Positions 52,203 through 61,523 of a DNA stretch of 64,000 bases are shown piece after piece (position 1 is the first letter of the stretch; each line of letters starts with the position of its first letter). The stretch is from contig NZ_LMSI01000012.1 of the NCBI RefSeq assembly GCF_001428075.1, forward strand, positions 254,507-318,506. The letters run 5' to 3'. The notes below the pieces were generated by a model. It was given only the letters and a program-made list of their open reading frames with translations. It did not search any database and was not told the DNA's origin. A program made the translations under genes and the position numbers. This stretch comes from Arthrobacter sp. Soil764. GTDB taxonomy: Bacteria > Actinomycetota > Actinomycetes > Actinomycetales > Micrococcaceae.

Positions 52203-55200
52203 GTGCCAGACGTCGTTGGTGAGCACTACATGCTCTTGAAGGTGGAGCGCCGTAGTGGGACGTTCTCTGTGGTCCGCAAAGCGGTGGACGATCGAGACTC
52301 TTCGTTCGTGGCAGTCAAGCTACTGTCAGGACAGCCGGACGATGTGACGCGGAAGGTGTTCAATAACGAGGCCAAGACGCTGAAGAGCCTGTCGCACCCC
52401 AACATTGTTAGTTGCCGCTGGTCAGGGATTGACGAGACCGGCACCTACGTTCTCGTCCTGGACTGGGTCGAGCGGAACCTCGACGATGTCCTCAGGGCAT
52501 CGGGGCCGTGGGAATCCTGGGATCGCCTCGCGACTGACATCGCGTTGCCCTTGGTGGACGCATTGGCGTACACGCATCTGAAACAGATCGAGCACCGGGA
52601 CATCAAGCCCCAAAACGTCCTCGTCTCCGAGGAAGGAATACCCCTCCTCGCGGACTTCGGAATCGCAAAAATCCGAGGCGAAGAACATTCGACGCTTCAG
52701 ACCGTGGCAGATTGGCACTCCAAGCCGTACGCGCCACCTGAACTAAATGCGGATATCCGGTACGTGCGCGATGTCTACTCGATGGGCGTGCTTCTCATTC
52801 AGTGCATGACCCAGGAACAGCTGAAGGACCCCGCGGGGGTGCAGCGGGCGCTGGAGTCGATTCCCGTCCCCCCCGACGTTCGACGCCTGCTCGGATCCTG
52901 CATCGCCATGCAACCAGATGAAAGACCGAAGAACGCCAGCGATCTTCTCAGTGCACTCAAGGCGATCCAGCAGCGGCGCGACGGACAGCAACAGATCACT
53001 CGGAATCCCATTTTGCTTCGTCTAACAAAGTCGGCGATTAGATCGCTGGGAGGAAGTGATGATGCGCGACAGACGGCCGTGGGCAAGGTCCAAGGGGACC
53101 TCTCCGGCGACGTCTACGCGTCGTTCTTCAACGACCCGTCCTCAGGCAAGCCCCAACGAGATAGCATTCGGCTCGACGGATCGTCTTGGAGCTTTACACT
53201 GAAGTCCGATGAGACCGGCGCAACGGTCATAAAGGCTGCAGAACTGGACTTTGAGCGACTTGAAAATCACCGCCGACGTGCGGCGCCGCTACCGCAAGTC
53301 TTCGACTGGACGTTCGCAGCGCCAGCAAACTCAGCACTTGCACGGGCGGGGATAGCAACCCTGATTGACACCATCGATGCCTTTTATGAAGCCAAAGACC
53401 AGGCAGAACAGGCCGGCCAGGAGGAGCGCAACGGCGAGGAGCTCTTCGACACATGGCGTCGAGTCCTAAACGCCCGTGAGGAGCTTGCGCGAGGCGAGAA
53501 AAAGCCGCTGCCTTACAAGAAGGTGCAGACCCGCGGCCGGGAGGCGGCTTTCACTCTGGAGTCCGCGGTCGACTACGACCTGGTTGGCACCGAGTGGCGC
53601 GTAAAAGACCAGAAGACTGACCGCAAGTTCGCTTGGGGCGAGGTCATCGAACACGAGGACGATCGAGTCGTTATCCTGAGCGCGCGACGCTGGGAAAGCC
53701 TGCCCGATCGAGCGGTTCTCGACCCTCACCTCGGCCCGGACGAGGCAGCACTCAACCGTCAGCGTCGGGCCGTCGATGACGTTCAGCGTGATAAGTCAGC
53801 CCGTCCGGATCTGCGGGCACTGCTCCTCGATCCAGGCGCTAATGCCGCACCTAGAGCTGTCTCAGTCTCCACCTGGAGGCGTGAGCTTGATGACAGCAAG
53901 AAAGACGCGATCGAAACCGCCTTGGGATCGCCCGATATCTTTGTCGTTCAGGGCCCACCAGGAACGGGCAAGACTAGCTTCATTGCCGAGCTGGTGGAGC
54001 AGACACTGAGCACAAACCCGGACGCACGGGTTCTTATCGCTTCGCAGACAAACGTTGCAGTGGACAACGCGCTGCAACGTCTGTCCGACGTCGGGCAGGC
54101 AAACATGGTCAGACTGGCAAGCGCTGACCGGAACCGTGTCGACGATTCCGTGCGTCACCTCCTCCTTGATGCCCAGATGAAACGCTGGGCACGCGAAGTT
54201 CGAAAGAACGCGGAAGGCTATCTGGGAGCACGGGCGACCGAAGCGGGACTCTCACCATCGCATCTTCGTGCAGCTCTCGCCCTTCAGCAGCTCTCAGCAA
54301 GCTTGTCCCAGCTCGACTACCTCCAGAATCTCCGACCGGAAGATGGTGAGAGGCACCGGTCTGAGATTGCAACCTCACTGGGTGAACCGGTGTCTTTGAC
54401 CTCAGTTCAGGAAAAGGTCGACGCCCTCGCTGACCTTCGAGACGAGCTCCTCAAAGAGGCGCAGTCCGAGCTAGGAAGCGACCTGACTCTACTGGCCGAC
54501 ATGAGTGCCGGGGATGCCCTGAACGCAGTGGATGTCCTCATCGGTGAAAGCGCCGGTGCACAGCAGCTGCTTACGCGCCTGCAATTACAAGGCGAGTGGC
54601 TACAACGAATTTCGTCCGACTCAGGACTCGCCAACGCATTTCTCGACCAAACAAGTGTCATTGCCGGAACGTGCGTGGGCTATCTAAGACACCCAGCGGT
54701 TCGCGACCTCGACATAGACCTGTGCATCGTCGACGAGGCCTCGCGGGCAACCTTGACCGAAGCACTCGTTCCGGTATCCCGGGCCAAGCGTTGGGTGGTC
54801 GTCGGTGATACTAACCAGCTGCCTCCGATCGATGAGGACATACTGCGCAACAAGGACCTGATGACCGACCATCAGCTCCGTCCTGAGGACGTACGGGAGA
54901 CGCTATTCCAGCGGCTGACGGACCGCCTTCCGGACCATTCCCAAGTCATGCTAAGCCAGCAGTACCGGATGATCCGACCAATCGGAGACATGATTTCGAC
55001 CTGTTTCTACAACGAGAAACTTCGATCGCCAAACGACCGCGGACTTGAGGGGTACCTCCTCGGATATGGCAAACCTGTCCTATGGCTGGATACGTCCTCT
55101 CATGGTCAGGACCGGCGTGAGGCCGCCCCTCATGGCAAAGGCAGGAGCTTCGCAAACCGTGCGGAGGCGCGTATCGTCATTGGCCGGCTGGAAGTACTAA

Positions 55201-55613
55201 ATGGCTCCGTTGACAAGAAGGTCGTCCAGCTGCCGAAGGGTAAGCAGCAACTTGATGTGCTCGTCATTGCGCCCTACGTAGCCCAGGTCGCCGACCTCAA
55301 GCAGCAGCTCGCGCCCCTACGCGATCGGCTGAAGCATCTTTCAATCACGGTAATGAGTGTGGACGCAGTTCAAGGCCGTGAATCAGACGTGGCTATCTTC
55401 TCCGTGACCCGGAGCAACTCAAATGCCGAACTCGGGTTTATTGGGCCGGACTACTGGCGGCGCATCAACGTGGCACTATCCCGCGCCCGGTTCGGCCTCA
55501 CCATTGTGGGCGATGCAGGATTTATCCGAGGCACAACCGGCGCCTTGAAGAATGTACTGACATACATCCAGTCTCATCCGGATGACTGTGAACTTAGGAC
55601 GGCGGAACGATGA
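52203..55613 (+). CDS. mkoA: Ser/Thr kinase fused to SF1 (COG1112-type) helicase, Mokosh type I MkoA-like
   Basis: 1136 residues from the GTG at 52203 (AGGGGGAAGC upstream); ATG 52182 and TTG 52152 are longer options. Residues about 1-260 are an intact Hanks-type kinase: VAVKLL lysine, HRDIKPQNVLV catalytic loop, ADFGIAK. The middle region has no named domain. From about 590 comes an AAA_11/AAA_12 SF1 helicase: VQGPPGTGKTSFIAELV, CIVDEASRAT, VVGDTNQLPP, LSQQYRM, SVDAVQGRESDVAIFS, NVALSRARFG. Kinase-helicase plus a separate phospholipase D protein is the composition described for Mokosh type I, an anti-phage system thought to act on phage RNA or nucleic acid intermediates. Overlaps the next gene by four bases. 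Confidence 0.85.
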   Translation: MPDVVGEHYMLLKVERRSGTFSVVRKAVDDRDSSFVAVKLLSGQPDDVTRKVFNNEAKTLKSLSHPNIVSCRWSGIDETGTYVLVLDWVERNLDDVLRASGPWESWDRLATDIALPLVDALAYTHLKQIEHRDIKPQNVLVSEEGIPLLADFGIAKIRGEEHSTLQTVADWHSKPYAPPELNADIRYVRDVYSMGVLLIQCMTQEQLKDPAGVQRALESIPVPPDVRRLLGSCIAMQPDERPKNASDLLSALKAIQQRRDGQQQITRNPILLRLTKSAIRSLGGSDDARQTAVGKVQGDLSGDVYASFFNDPSSGKPQRDSIRLDGSSWSFTLKSDETGATVIKAAELDFERLENHRRRAAPLPQVFDWTFAAPANSALARAGIATLIDTIDAFYEAKDQAEQAGQEERNGEELFDTWRRVLNAREELARGEKKPLPYKKVQTRGREAAFTLESAVDYDLVGTEWRVKDQKTDRKFAWGEVIEHEDDRVVILSARRWESLPDRAVLDPHLGPDEAALNRQRRAVDDVQRDKSARPDLRALLLDPGANAAPRAVSVSTWRRELDDSKKDAIETALGSPDIFVVQGPPGTGKTSFIAELVEQTLSTNPDARVLIASQTNVAVDNALQRLSDVGQANMVRLASADRNRVDDSVRHLLLDAQMKRWAREVRKNAEGYLGARATEAGLSPSHLRAALALQQLSASLSQLDYLQNLRPEDGERHRSEIATSLGEPVSLTSVQEKVDALADLRDELLKEAQSELGSDLTLLADMSAGDALNAVDVLIGESAGAQQLLTRLQLQGEWLQRISSDSGLANAFLDQTSVIAGTCVGYLRHPAVRDLDIDLCIVDEASRATLTEALVPVSRAKRWVVVGDTNQLPPIDEDILRNKDLMTDHQLRPEDVRETLFQRLTDRLPDHSQVMLSQQYRMIRPIGDMISTCFYNEKLRSPNDRGLEGYLLGYGKPVLWLDTSSHGQDRREAAPHGKGRSFANRAEARIVIGRLEVLNGSVDKKVVQLPKGKQQLDVLVIAPYVAQVADLKQQLAPLRDRLKHLSITVMSVDAVQGRESDVAIFSVTRSNSNAELGFIGPDYWRRINVALSRARFGLTIVGDAGFIRGTTGALKNVLTYIQSHPDDCELRTAER

Positions 55614-56992
55614 GCCTAGCCACAGCAGATACGATTCGCCGCCGGTTCGGTGATCATCGCCCTGGTTTGCAGTTGATCAGCGTGGTCGACGCTGCCTTGC
55701 CAGTCACGATACTCCGCGTAGATGTCTTGGCGCAGGAGCTCAAGTCATTTCCCCTCCTCGAGGAGTTCATCCTGCGGTTTGTGCACGCGGGAGTCCGCGG
55801 GATCGATGAGATCGCAGGGCTCCTCGGACTGCAACGCGACCAGGTCGTAAACACGGTTGCAGACCAGATCAGTTCGAACAACCTTACGCGAGCGGGAAAT
55901 GGGCAACTCGGTCTTACTGCGCTGGGCCTCGAATCTGCTCGCAATCTTGCCGCCGTCCAACCCGTTCTAACTCAGCTCAACGTGCCCTTCGACAGACTCG
56001 TTTGGAACGCCCAGGACTATGCACGAGCAAGCCTGATCAGGAAGCGGGATGCCCAAGAGGCCGGCCTCGAAATCCTCCCTGCCAAGAAGACCTCACGGGT
56101 CGACCTCAATGACCTCTCAGTCGGGCGCTTCAACGAGCTCGTCGAGTCACGCGACGACCGCACACGGCAGGTCGAAGTCCTCCGCGTCCGGAAAATCGCG
56201 TCCCAGAACCAACACCTGTACATGCCAGCACAGCTGCTCGTCTACGGCGACTCAGATTCTGGCGAGGTACAGCTGGGCCTTTGTATCGATGGTAATCTCC
56301 AGCCTGCGCACGGGCTGGAGCTTGCGGCCACTGACGCGGTCGTGAAGCTCGGCATTTCGGTCGCTCCTCCCGAACCCCGCCCAACCCTTTCTCCCGAACT
56401 CGAGGAGCAGCGAGTAGCGATCGACCAGGTGGAGGTTATCAGGGGCGCTGGCGAACAGGTCGCAAAGGGCGACGAAGAACCCGCGCAGAGGCCGCTGCGT
56501 GTAGAGGACATGGCGGTGCGCAGTGTCGACGTCCACGAGCATCCGCAGTTGCTTAATAAAGCACTCAACGGCTCAAAGAAGCGACTGCTGATCATCGCGC
56601 CATGGGTGAAAGGCGGAGTGGTCAACACCGACTTCGTCGCCGCCCTTGAGCGGCGCCTCCGCGCTGGCGTTGAAGTCCACATCGGCCATGGTTATGGCCC
56701 TGACGACAGCGGATCTGACGACTTCGCACTTCGTAAGCTCAACAACCTTGCTGCCCGCTACGAAAAGCTACGGGTCGTCCGCCTTCAGAACACACACGCC
56801 AAGATCCTGATCTCCGATAATCTATGGATCACTACAAGCTTCAACTGGCTCTCTTTTAAAGGGGATCCTAACCGGACGTACCGCATGGAAGAGGGCACGC
56901 TCGTCCAGATACAGAGCGAGGTCGACAAGGCGTTTACGCGGTACACAGACATACTCGACTCGGACGGCGCCGACCCGCGTGGACGCGCCTGA
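55610..56992 (+). CDS. mkoB: Phospholipase D-like nuclease, Mokosh MkoB-like
   Basis: 460 residues; its ATG overlaps the mkoA stop. The N-terminal 120 residues contain a winged-helix-like segment (IDEIAGLLGLQRDQVVNTVADQI). The C-terminal third is PLD-like: SKKRLLIIAPWVKGGVVN opens the fold and THAKILISDNLWITTSFNW supplies a single HxK(x)4D motif. With only one HKD motif it should dimerise to form the active site, as bacterial Nuc-type nucleases do. It is probably the effector nuclease governed by the kinase-helicase. Confidence 0.85.
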   Translation: MSLATADTIRRRFGDHRPGLQLISVVDAALPVTILRVDVLAQELKSFPLLEEFILRFVHAGVRGIDEIAGLLGLQRDQVVNTVADQISSNNLTRAGNGQLGLTALGLESARNLAAVQPVLTQLNVPFDRLVWNAQDYARASLIRKRDAQEAGLEILPAKKTSRVDLNDLSVGRFNELVESRDDRTRQVEVLRVRKIASQNQHLYMPAQLLVYGDSDSGEVQLGLCIDGNLQPAHGLELAATDAVVKLGISVAPPEPRPTLSPELEEQRVAIDQVEVIRGAGEQVAKGDEEPAQRPLRVEDMAVRSVDVHEHPQLLNKALNGSKKRLLIIAPWVKGGVVNTDFVAALERRLRAGVEVHIGHGYGPDDSGSDDFALRKLNNLAARYEKLRVVRLQNTHAKILISDNLWITTSFNWLSFKGDPNRTYRMEEGTLVQIQSEVDKAFTRYTDILDSDGADPRGRA

Positions 56993-57103
56993 CCGTCATG
57001 AGGTGGAGCCTCCGATTCTCCTGACTACATCCGACTGGAGCGAGCAGGATGAGAACCCGCCCAAGTGATTTGAGATCATGCCCCGCGGCTGGACTTGCCA
57101 GTG

Positions 57104-58009
57104 TCAGGCGGCGGCCTCGACCGTCGCCTTCTCCGTGGCCGCCATCTCCGGCGACGAGGCCTTGAACCCGCGGGTGATCAGGGCCAGGACCAGCACGCCC
57201 AGCACCAGCCAGGACAGTCCCAGCGTAATGGCGTTGCTGTCCAGCTGGGAGAGCAGGTAGGCGCAGATGAGGGCGCCGATCACGGGGACGACCACGTAGG
57301 ACACCGGGTTCAGCTGGTGCTCGGCCCGGCGCTGGCGCACGTAGTGGAACACCACCGAGGCGTTCACCAGTGTGAAGGCGATGAAGGCACCGAAGTTGAT
57401 GAACGACGTCGAGGTGGCCACGTCCAGGAAGATCGCGATCAGGCCCACGACGCCCGTGATCACCAGGTTCACCACCGGGGTGTGGAACTTCTCGCTGAGC
57501 TTGCCGAAGACTGCCTTGGGCAGGACGGAGTCGCGGCCCATCGCGTATAGCAGGCGTGAGGCGCTGGCCTGCGCGGCGAGGCCGGAGGCGAACTGCGCCA
57601 CCACCAGGCCGGCCAGGAACACGGCGCCGAACAGCTGCCCGCCGATCTGCAGGGCGATGGAGCTGGCCGCGGAGGCCGAGTCCTCGAACACGCCGCCGGG
57701 GTGGACCAGCTGGGTCACGTAGGACACGGCCACGAAGATGCCGCCGCCGATCAGGGCCACCAGCATGATGGCGCGCGGCACGGTCCGGCGCGGGTTGATG
57801 GTTTCCTCGGTGAGGGTGGTGACGGCGTCGAACCCCAGGAACGAGTACGCGGCGATGGCCGCGCCGGCGGAGATGGTGGTGAAACTGGCGGTGTCATTGA
57901 AGAACGGCTGGCCGCTGGCCAGTCCCCCGGCCCCGTTGGCGGACACCACGTTGCCGATGGCCAGCGCCACGAAGAACACGAGGACCAGCAGCTGGAACGC
58001 CATCCTCAC
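57104..58009 (-). pseudogene. APC-superfamily amino acid permease lacking its N-terminal half
   Basis: About 300 residues covering the last 7-8 helices of a transporter normally near 480-500 residues. It opens at AFQLLVLVFFVALAIGNV and includes YSFLGFDAVTTLTEETINPRRTVP and FASGLAAQASASRLLYAMGRD. Upstream of 58009 the homology stops and A+T-richer sequence begins, so the 5' half was removed by the adjacent insertion or deletion. The C-terminus and stop are intact. Without helices 1-4 it cannot transport. Confidence 0.82.
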
Positions 58010-58163
58010 AGCTCCAAAAAACGACTGTTTCTAACACTTAGCGCGGCACCGCCTCAAATAGGTGCGGCGGGCAGGGATGCCCGTTCCTGACAGCATCCGT
58101 GGCCAGCCTCAGCAGTCACGTTAGAGTGTCACATCACTTCCCTCTCACGGTAGGACGCGACAT

Positions 58164-58766
58164 ATGTTTGGTCGGACCGAAAAGGTTGACACTGCAGCTC
58201 TAAGGGACCAGTGGAACGCATCAATAGAGACCTTTAGATTCGTGGTCGACCTCATGGTCAAGGCGTGGGCATTTCTGGTTGGTGTCAATGGAGTGCTTAT
58301 CGGCTACGGTTTCATTTCTCGTTCGGCCGGGCCGATTTTCATTGGGGCTCTGGTATCGGGGGTTTCAGCTCTGCTACCTGCCATGATCAGCCGAAGCCTC
58401 ATTCCTTTGGCGTACTCGGCCTATGTAGCTGAAAAGCAGTTATTCAGCTCCGCCCCCGGGCTGGTTCAAATTTATGCACAAACCGCCTACGAGCGTCTCA
58501 CCGCGAGATTTAAAGTTCTCGGGGACACATTAGATGCTTCCTCCTTGAACGAAGTTCGAAAGCTAGCACATGGGCGAGCATTCATTGGGAAACGTATAAC
58601 TGTTCTGCTTCTCTCCGTGGTCGTCGCCCAAGTGTTGTTGGGGTTCTATTTCTTGTACGAGGGGCGGCCTTTGTTCGATCTGACACCTCCGAGTACAACC
58701 ACCACCTTCGCCCCAACGTTCGCTCCAACTGTTCAGCCAGCTCCCGTCCAGTCCGTAACGCCTTAG
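58164..58766 (+). CDS. Small membrane protein of unknown function near Pycsar genes
   Basis: 200 residues. No family recognised. Hydrophobic segments are near 30-50, 55-75 (two close helices split by SRSAGP) and 145-165 (TVLLLSVVVAQVLLGFYFL). A basic helical cytoplasmic stretch (YERLTARFKVLGDTLDASSLNEVRKLAHG) lies between them, and a Thr/Pro-rich tail follows. The layout is reminiscent of small membrane effectors of nucleotide-signalling defence systems. It lies inside the accessory block, two genes from a Pycsar-type cyclase without an adjacent effector. Promoter and TAGGACGCGACAT precede the ATG. Confidence 0.7.
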   Translation: MFGRTEKVDTAALRDQWNASIETFRFVVDLMVKAWAFLVGVNGVLIGYGFISRSAGPIFIGALVSGVSALLPAMISRSLIPLAYSAYVAEKQLFSSAPGLVQIYAQTAYERLTARFKVLGDTLDASSLNEVRKLAHGRAFIGKRITVLLLSVVVAQVLLGFYFLYEGRPLFDLTPPSTTTTFAPTFAPTVQPAPVQSVTP

Positions 58767-58913
58767 CCGGCAGTTCGACGTTCGGCACTGTCAGATGCAA
58801 TCCTCCAACTTTCACGCAGAGGCCCCTGGCTGTCGTCAATATCGACCGTTTCTGATTGCGCCCTTAGCTGCAAGTGGGCGAGCGGTTGAGCTCGTTCACT
58901 TTTACAGTCGTGG

Positions 58914-60452
58914 TCAGGGCGAACTGGGTAAACCAACATCTTCCTGGTTTTCGGGTAGCAGGGATGGTGTTGTCCCTGGCGGCAACGACGTGGGAAGAAC
59001 CCATGCAGGAGAAGCACCAGGTGCCCAGGGGAATTCTGGTGGATGCGCCCACGAGCTAACATTTTCGAAGGTCAGTAGGGCTGGTTTTGCACCGCGTATC
59101 TTCAGAAAGCTAACGGATGCCCCGGTGAATTCTGCTTGATCGAAGGAAACATGCCCCCCTACGAAGGTGGCCGCCTCGAAGGCGACGGTCCCTGCGGTGA
59201 ACTTTGCGCCTTTGAAGGAAACAAATCCCGCTGTGAACCTTGTCTTGGCGAAGGAAGCGACACCACCGGTAAACCTTGCCCTAGCGAAGGTGGCTGACGG
59301 AGTGGCGAATGTTGCCCCATTAAAGCTAACGGTCCCCTTGCTGAATCTTGCACTACCAAAGTTCAAACCACCTTCGTTCAACTTTGCCCTGCTGAAGGTG
59401 ATGTTTCCGCCGATGAACTTTGCATTGCTGAAGGAGATGTTTCCCCCGCTCAGCTGCGCGTCGGTGAAAATGATGGAACCGCCGGCGACCTCTGACCGGC
59501 TGAAATTGACAAGGCCGCTGGTAAATTTTGCATTGCTGAAGTTGATGTTTCCGTCTGTGAAGCGTACGCCTGCGAAGCTGACGAGTCCGTCGGTGAAGTG
59601 TGCGCGGGTGAAGATGGCGTTTCCACCCGCGAAGTCGGTGCCGCTGAAGATAATGTTTCCGCCGCTGAAATGTGCGCCGGCGAAGATGACGTTTCCGCCG
59701 CTCAACTCTGTGTTGGTGAAGTTGATGTTTCCGTTAGTGAACCTTGCACCGGCGAAGGTGACGTTTCCGCCGGTGAACTTTACAGAGGAAAAATCGCCAC
59801 CGTCGAAAACGGCTCCTGTGAAATCTAGGTTCATGCCACACCACGAGGAGGTGCTAGAAGTATCCTGCAGGTGACTGGAAATCACCTTGATGACGGTTAG
59901 GCGGACCTCCTTTTCGCCTGTCTTAGCTTTATCGGAGTCTGGGTCATATTCCATGCGGAGGTAGGCGCAAAGGACATCAATGCAGATCTGGCGCTGCTCG
60001 TCTTCTTCTGCTGAGTGCCAATCGTCTGCCAGTGCAGCCATGGCGTAGACACCGGCGAGACGAACAGCGGGCTTTTCATGGCCGAGTTGTTCAGCGGCTG
60101 TTGTATACCGTGCCCGTAAGTCTGTCTTGTCGACTGATCCTTGTTTACGTTCGTCGAGCGTGTGCTGCCGTTCAGAAGTGTGCTGACGCCGGTAGGCCAG
60201 CAGGGCCGCACCTCCCAGACCAAAGATGCCTACTGTGGTGATTGTGCTACGAGAGACATCGAACCACTTGGTTGAATCAAGGTTCAGCGGACCTTCCCAG
60301 ACCCAAGTGCCGGCAGCCATTTGAGCAAAGACGATCTCAATGATCAAACCAAGGCCGATTCCTACAAGGCTCCACCACACAAGAGCCCAGAAGATCGGCA
60401 TCGGTTCTTTTGAAGGTGGGATAGCAGTTCGGTTGTTGGTGGGTGCAGTCAT
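58914..60452 (-). CDS. Membrane protein with 12-residue beta-helix repeats (pentapeptide-repeat-like)
   Basis: 512 residues. Two transmembrane helices (about 20-45 and 70-90) are followed by a charged region. A conserved actinobacterial segment, AAEQLGHEKPAVRLAGVYAMA then CIDVLCAYLRMEYDPD, comes next. Residues about 200-440 comprise some nineteen tandem 12-residue units of the form F-[ST]-G-G-x-[VI]-x-F-x-x-A-x, encoded by imperfect 36-base DNA repeats. They are often labelled pentapeptide repeats and should form a right-handed beta-helix. The last 50 residues are Pro-rich. Such proteins are widespread in actinobacteria with unknown function. It is divergent from the cyclase at 60665. Confidence 0.82.
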   Translation of the reverse strand: MTAPTNNRTAIPPSKEPMPIFWALVWWSLVGIGLGLIIEIVFAQMAAGTWVWEGPLNLDSTKWFDVSRSTITTVGIFGLGGAALLAYRRQHTSERQHTLDERKQGSVDKTDLRARYTTAAEQLGHEKPAVRLAGVYAMAALADDWHSAEEDEQRQICIDVLCAYLRMEYDPDSDKAKTGEKEVRLTVIKVISSHLQDTSSTSSWCGMNLDFTGAVFDGGDFSSVKFTGGNVTFAGARFTNGNINFTNTELSGGNVIFAGAHFSGGNIIFSGTDFAGGNAIFTRAHFTDGLVSFAGVRFTDGNINFSNAKFTSGLVNFSRSEVAGGSIIFTDAQLSGGNISFSNAKFIGGNITFSRAKLNEGGLNFGSARFSKGTVSFNGATFATPSATFARARFTGGVASFAKTRFTAGFVSFKGAKFTAGTVAFEAATFVGGHVSFDQAEFTGASVSFLKIRGAKPALLTFENVSSWAHPPEFPWAPGASPAWVLPTSLPPGTTPSLLPENQEDVGLPSSP

Positions 60453-60664
60453 GACCAGAGCTTACGTTGGAATTCGTTTGATCTATCAAGTAGGTGGTTC
60501 GTGAACCGCACCCCTTTGCACCGGAGTCGATAACGACCGTTTTTGCTGCTTTGTTTGTAGCCACAACGGCAGCCGTGCGCCCTGCCACAGCAGCTCTCAT
60601 CATGAGCGATGGGTACGACAGGCTGAAGGCGCATAGGCAATGGATACCGGCAACAGAGGAATCA

Positions 60665-61390
60665 ATGGATAGCAACTACAAAGCCTACGACCACGTCGCA
60701 TCTTTTGAGCGCCTGGACGCCATCCTAGCCCAATCAAACAGCAACTTCGAAGAGAAAAAGTCACTGCCGGACAGAGACGAACTAACATTCGACAATGGTT
60801 TCTACGCTAGCGGCACTGCGCTTTTCATCGACATCCGCGATTCCTCCCAACTCCCGGACCTGTACAACCGGCCTGCGCTAGCCAAAATGTACCGGGCGTT
60901 CATTTCAGAAATGGTCGCGGTGTTCAACAGCCACCCCAAGGGCCGTGAAATCAACATCGTGGGCGATTGCGTCTGGGGCCTTTATAACACGCCTTACAAG
61001 TCCGACATCAACTCAGTGTTCAGCCTCGCAGCGCAAGCAAATTCGCTGTTGAAGGTCCTCAATTACAAGTTGGACAAAGCAGGATACAAGACCCCCATCA
61101 AGTGCGGGCTCGGAGCCGCCTACGGCAGGGCATTGATGATCAAGGCAGGCCAAAAAGGCAGCACCATCTCTGACGTCGTCTACATGGGCGATGTGGTCAA
61201 CGAGGCGGCGGAACTCGCTTCCCAGGCCAGTAAAGGGACGGCTCTGTCCTTCCTCATGGAGCAGGACTTCCAAAGCAACCTGAATGAGGCCAACAAACCG
61301 CTGACCGCCTACGACCTTGAGAGAGGATGCTTCAGCGCCAGCGTGATCAACGTTGTGACGGAAAAGTGGTATTCAGAGAACTGCACCTAA
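60665..61390 (+). CDS. pycC: Pycsar-type class III nucleotide cyclase (PycC-like)
   Basis: 241 residues from the ATG at 60665 with AGAGGAATCA; the frame from 60494 lacks support. The cyclase domain has FIDIRDSSQLPD (first metal Asp), the second metal-site strand REINIVGDCVWGLYNTPYKS, GRALMIKAGQKGS and VVYMGDVVNEAAELAS. These phrases are those of the bacterial pyrimidine cyclases of Pycsar, which make cCMP or cUMP on phage infection to trigger an effector. It has no PycTM beside it; its nearest membrane-protein neighbours are at 58164-58766 and 58914-60452. Confidence 0.82.
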   Translation: MDSNYKAYDHVASFERLDAILAQSNSNFEEKKSLPDRDELTFDNGFYASGTALFIDIRDSSQLPDLYNRPALAKMYRAFISEMVAVFNSHPKGREINIVGDCVWGLYNTPYKSDINSVFSLAAQANSLLKVLNYKLDKAGYKTPIKCGLGAAYGRALMIKAGQKGSTISDVVYMGDVVNEAAELASQASKGTALSFLMEQDFQSNLNEANKPLTAYDLERGCFSASVINVVTEKWYSENCT

Positions 61391-61469
61391 ACGGAGGGGA
61401 TCCACGGATTCCAACGTTCTGAGCTACCCCTATTTGGGCACAGTGGAAGCGGTGAATACGACGGCCCAT

Positions 61470-61488
61470 GGATGGGAGTTTCCCATCC
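61470..61488. terminator. Hairpin between convergent cyclase and effector genes
   Basis: GGATGGGA-GTT-TCCCATCC, perfect 8-base arms, between the plus-strand cyclase (stop 61390) and the minus-strand PycTM gene (stop 61524). It is likely a shared bidirectional terminator. Confidence 0.6.
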
Positions 61489-61523
61489 GGGACTTGGTAC
61501 GCCGGGCGGGTGGCATTTTTCAA

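Noticed and set aside
39490..56992. DISARM system
   Set aside because: A C5 methyltransferase, SNF2 helicase and PLD protein are present, but there is no DUF1998 (DrmB) gene, the PLD gene belongs to the kinase-helicase pair on the opposite strand, and the modules are separated by 5 kb with remnants.
58914..59850. Regular 36-base repeats suggestive of a CRISPR array
   Set aside because: There is no constant repeat alternating with unique spacers; the units are coding repeats with a 12-residue period in an intact gene, and no cas genes are present.
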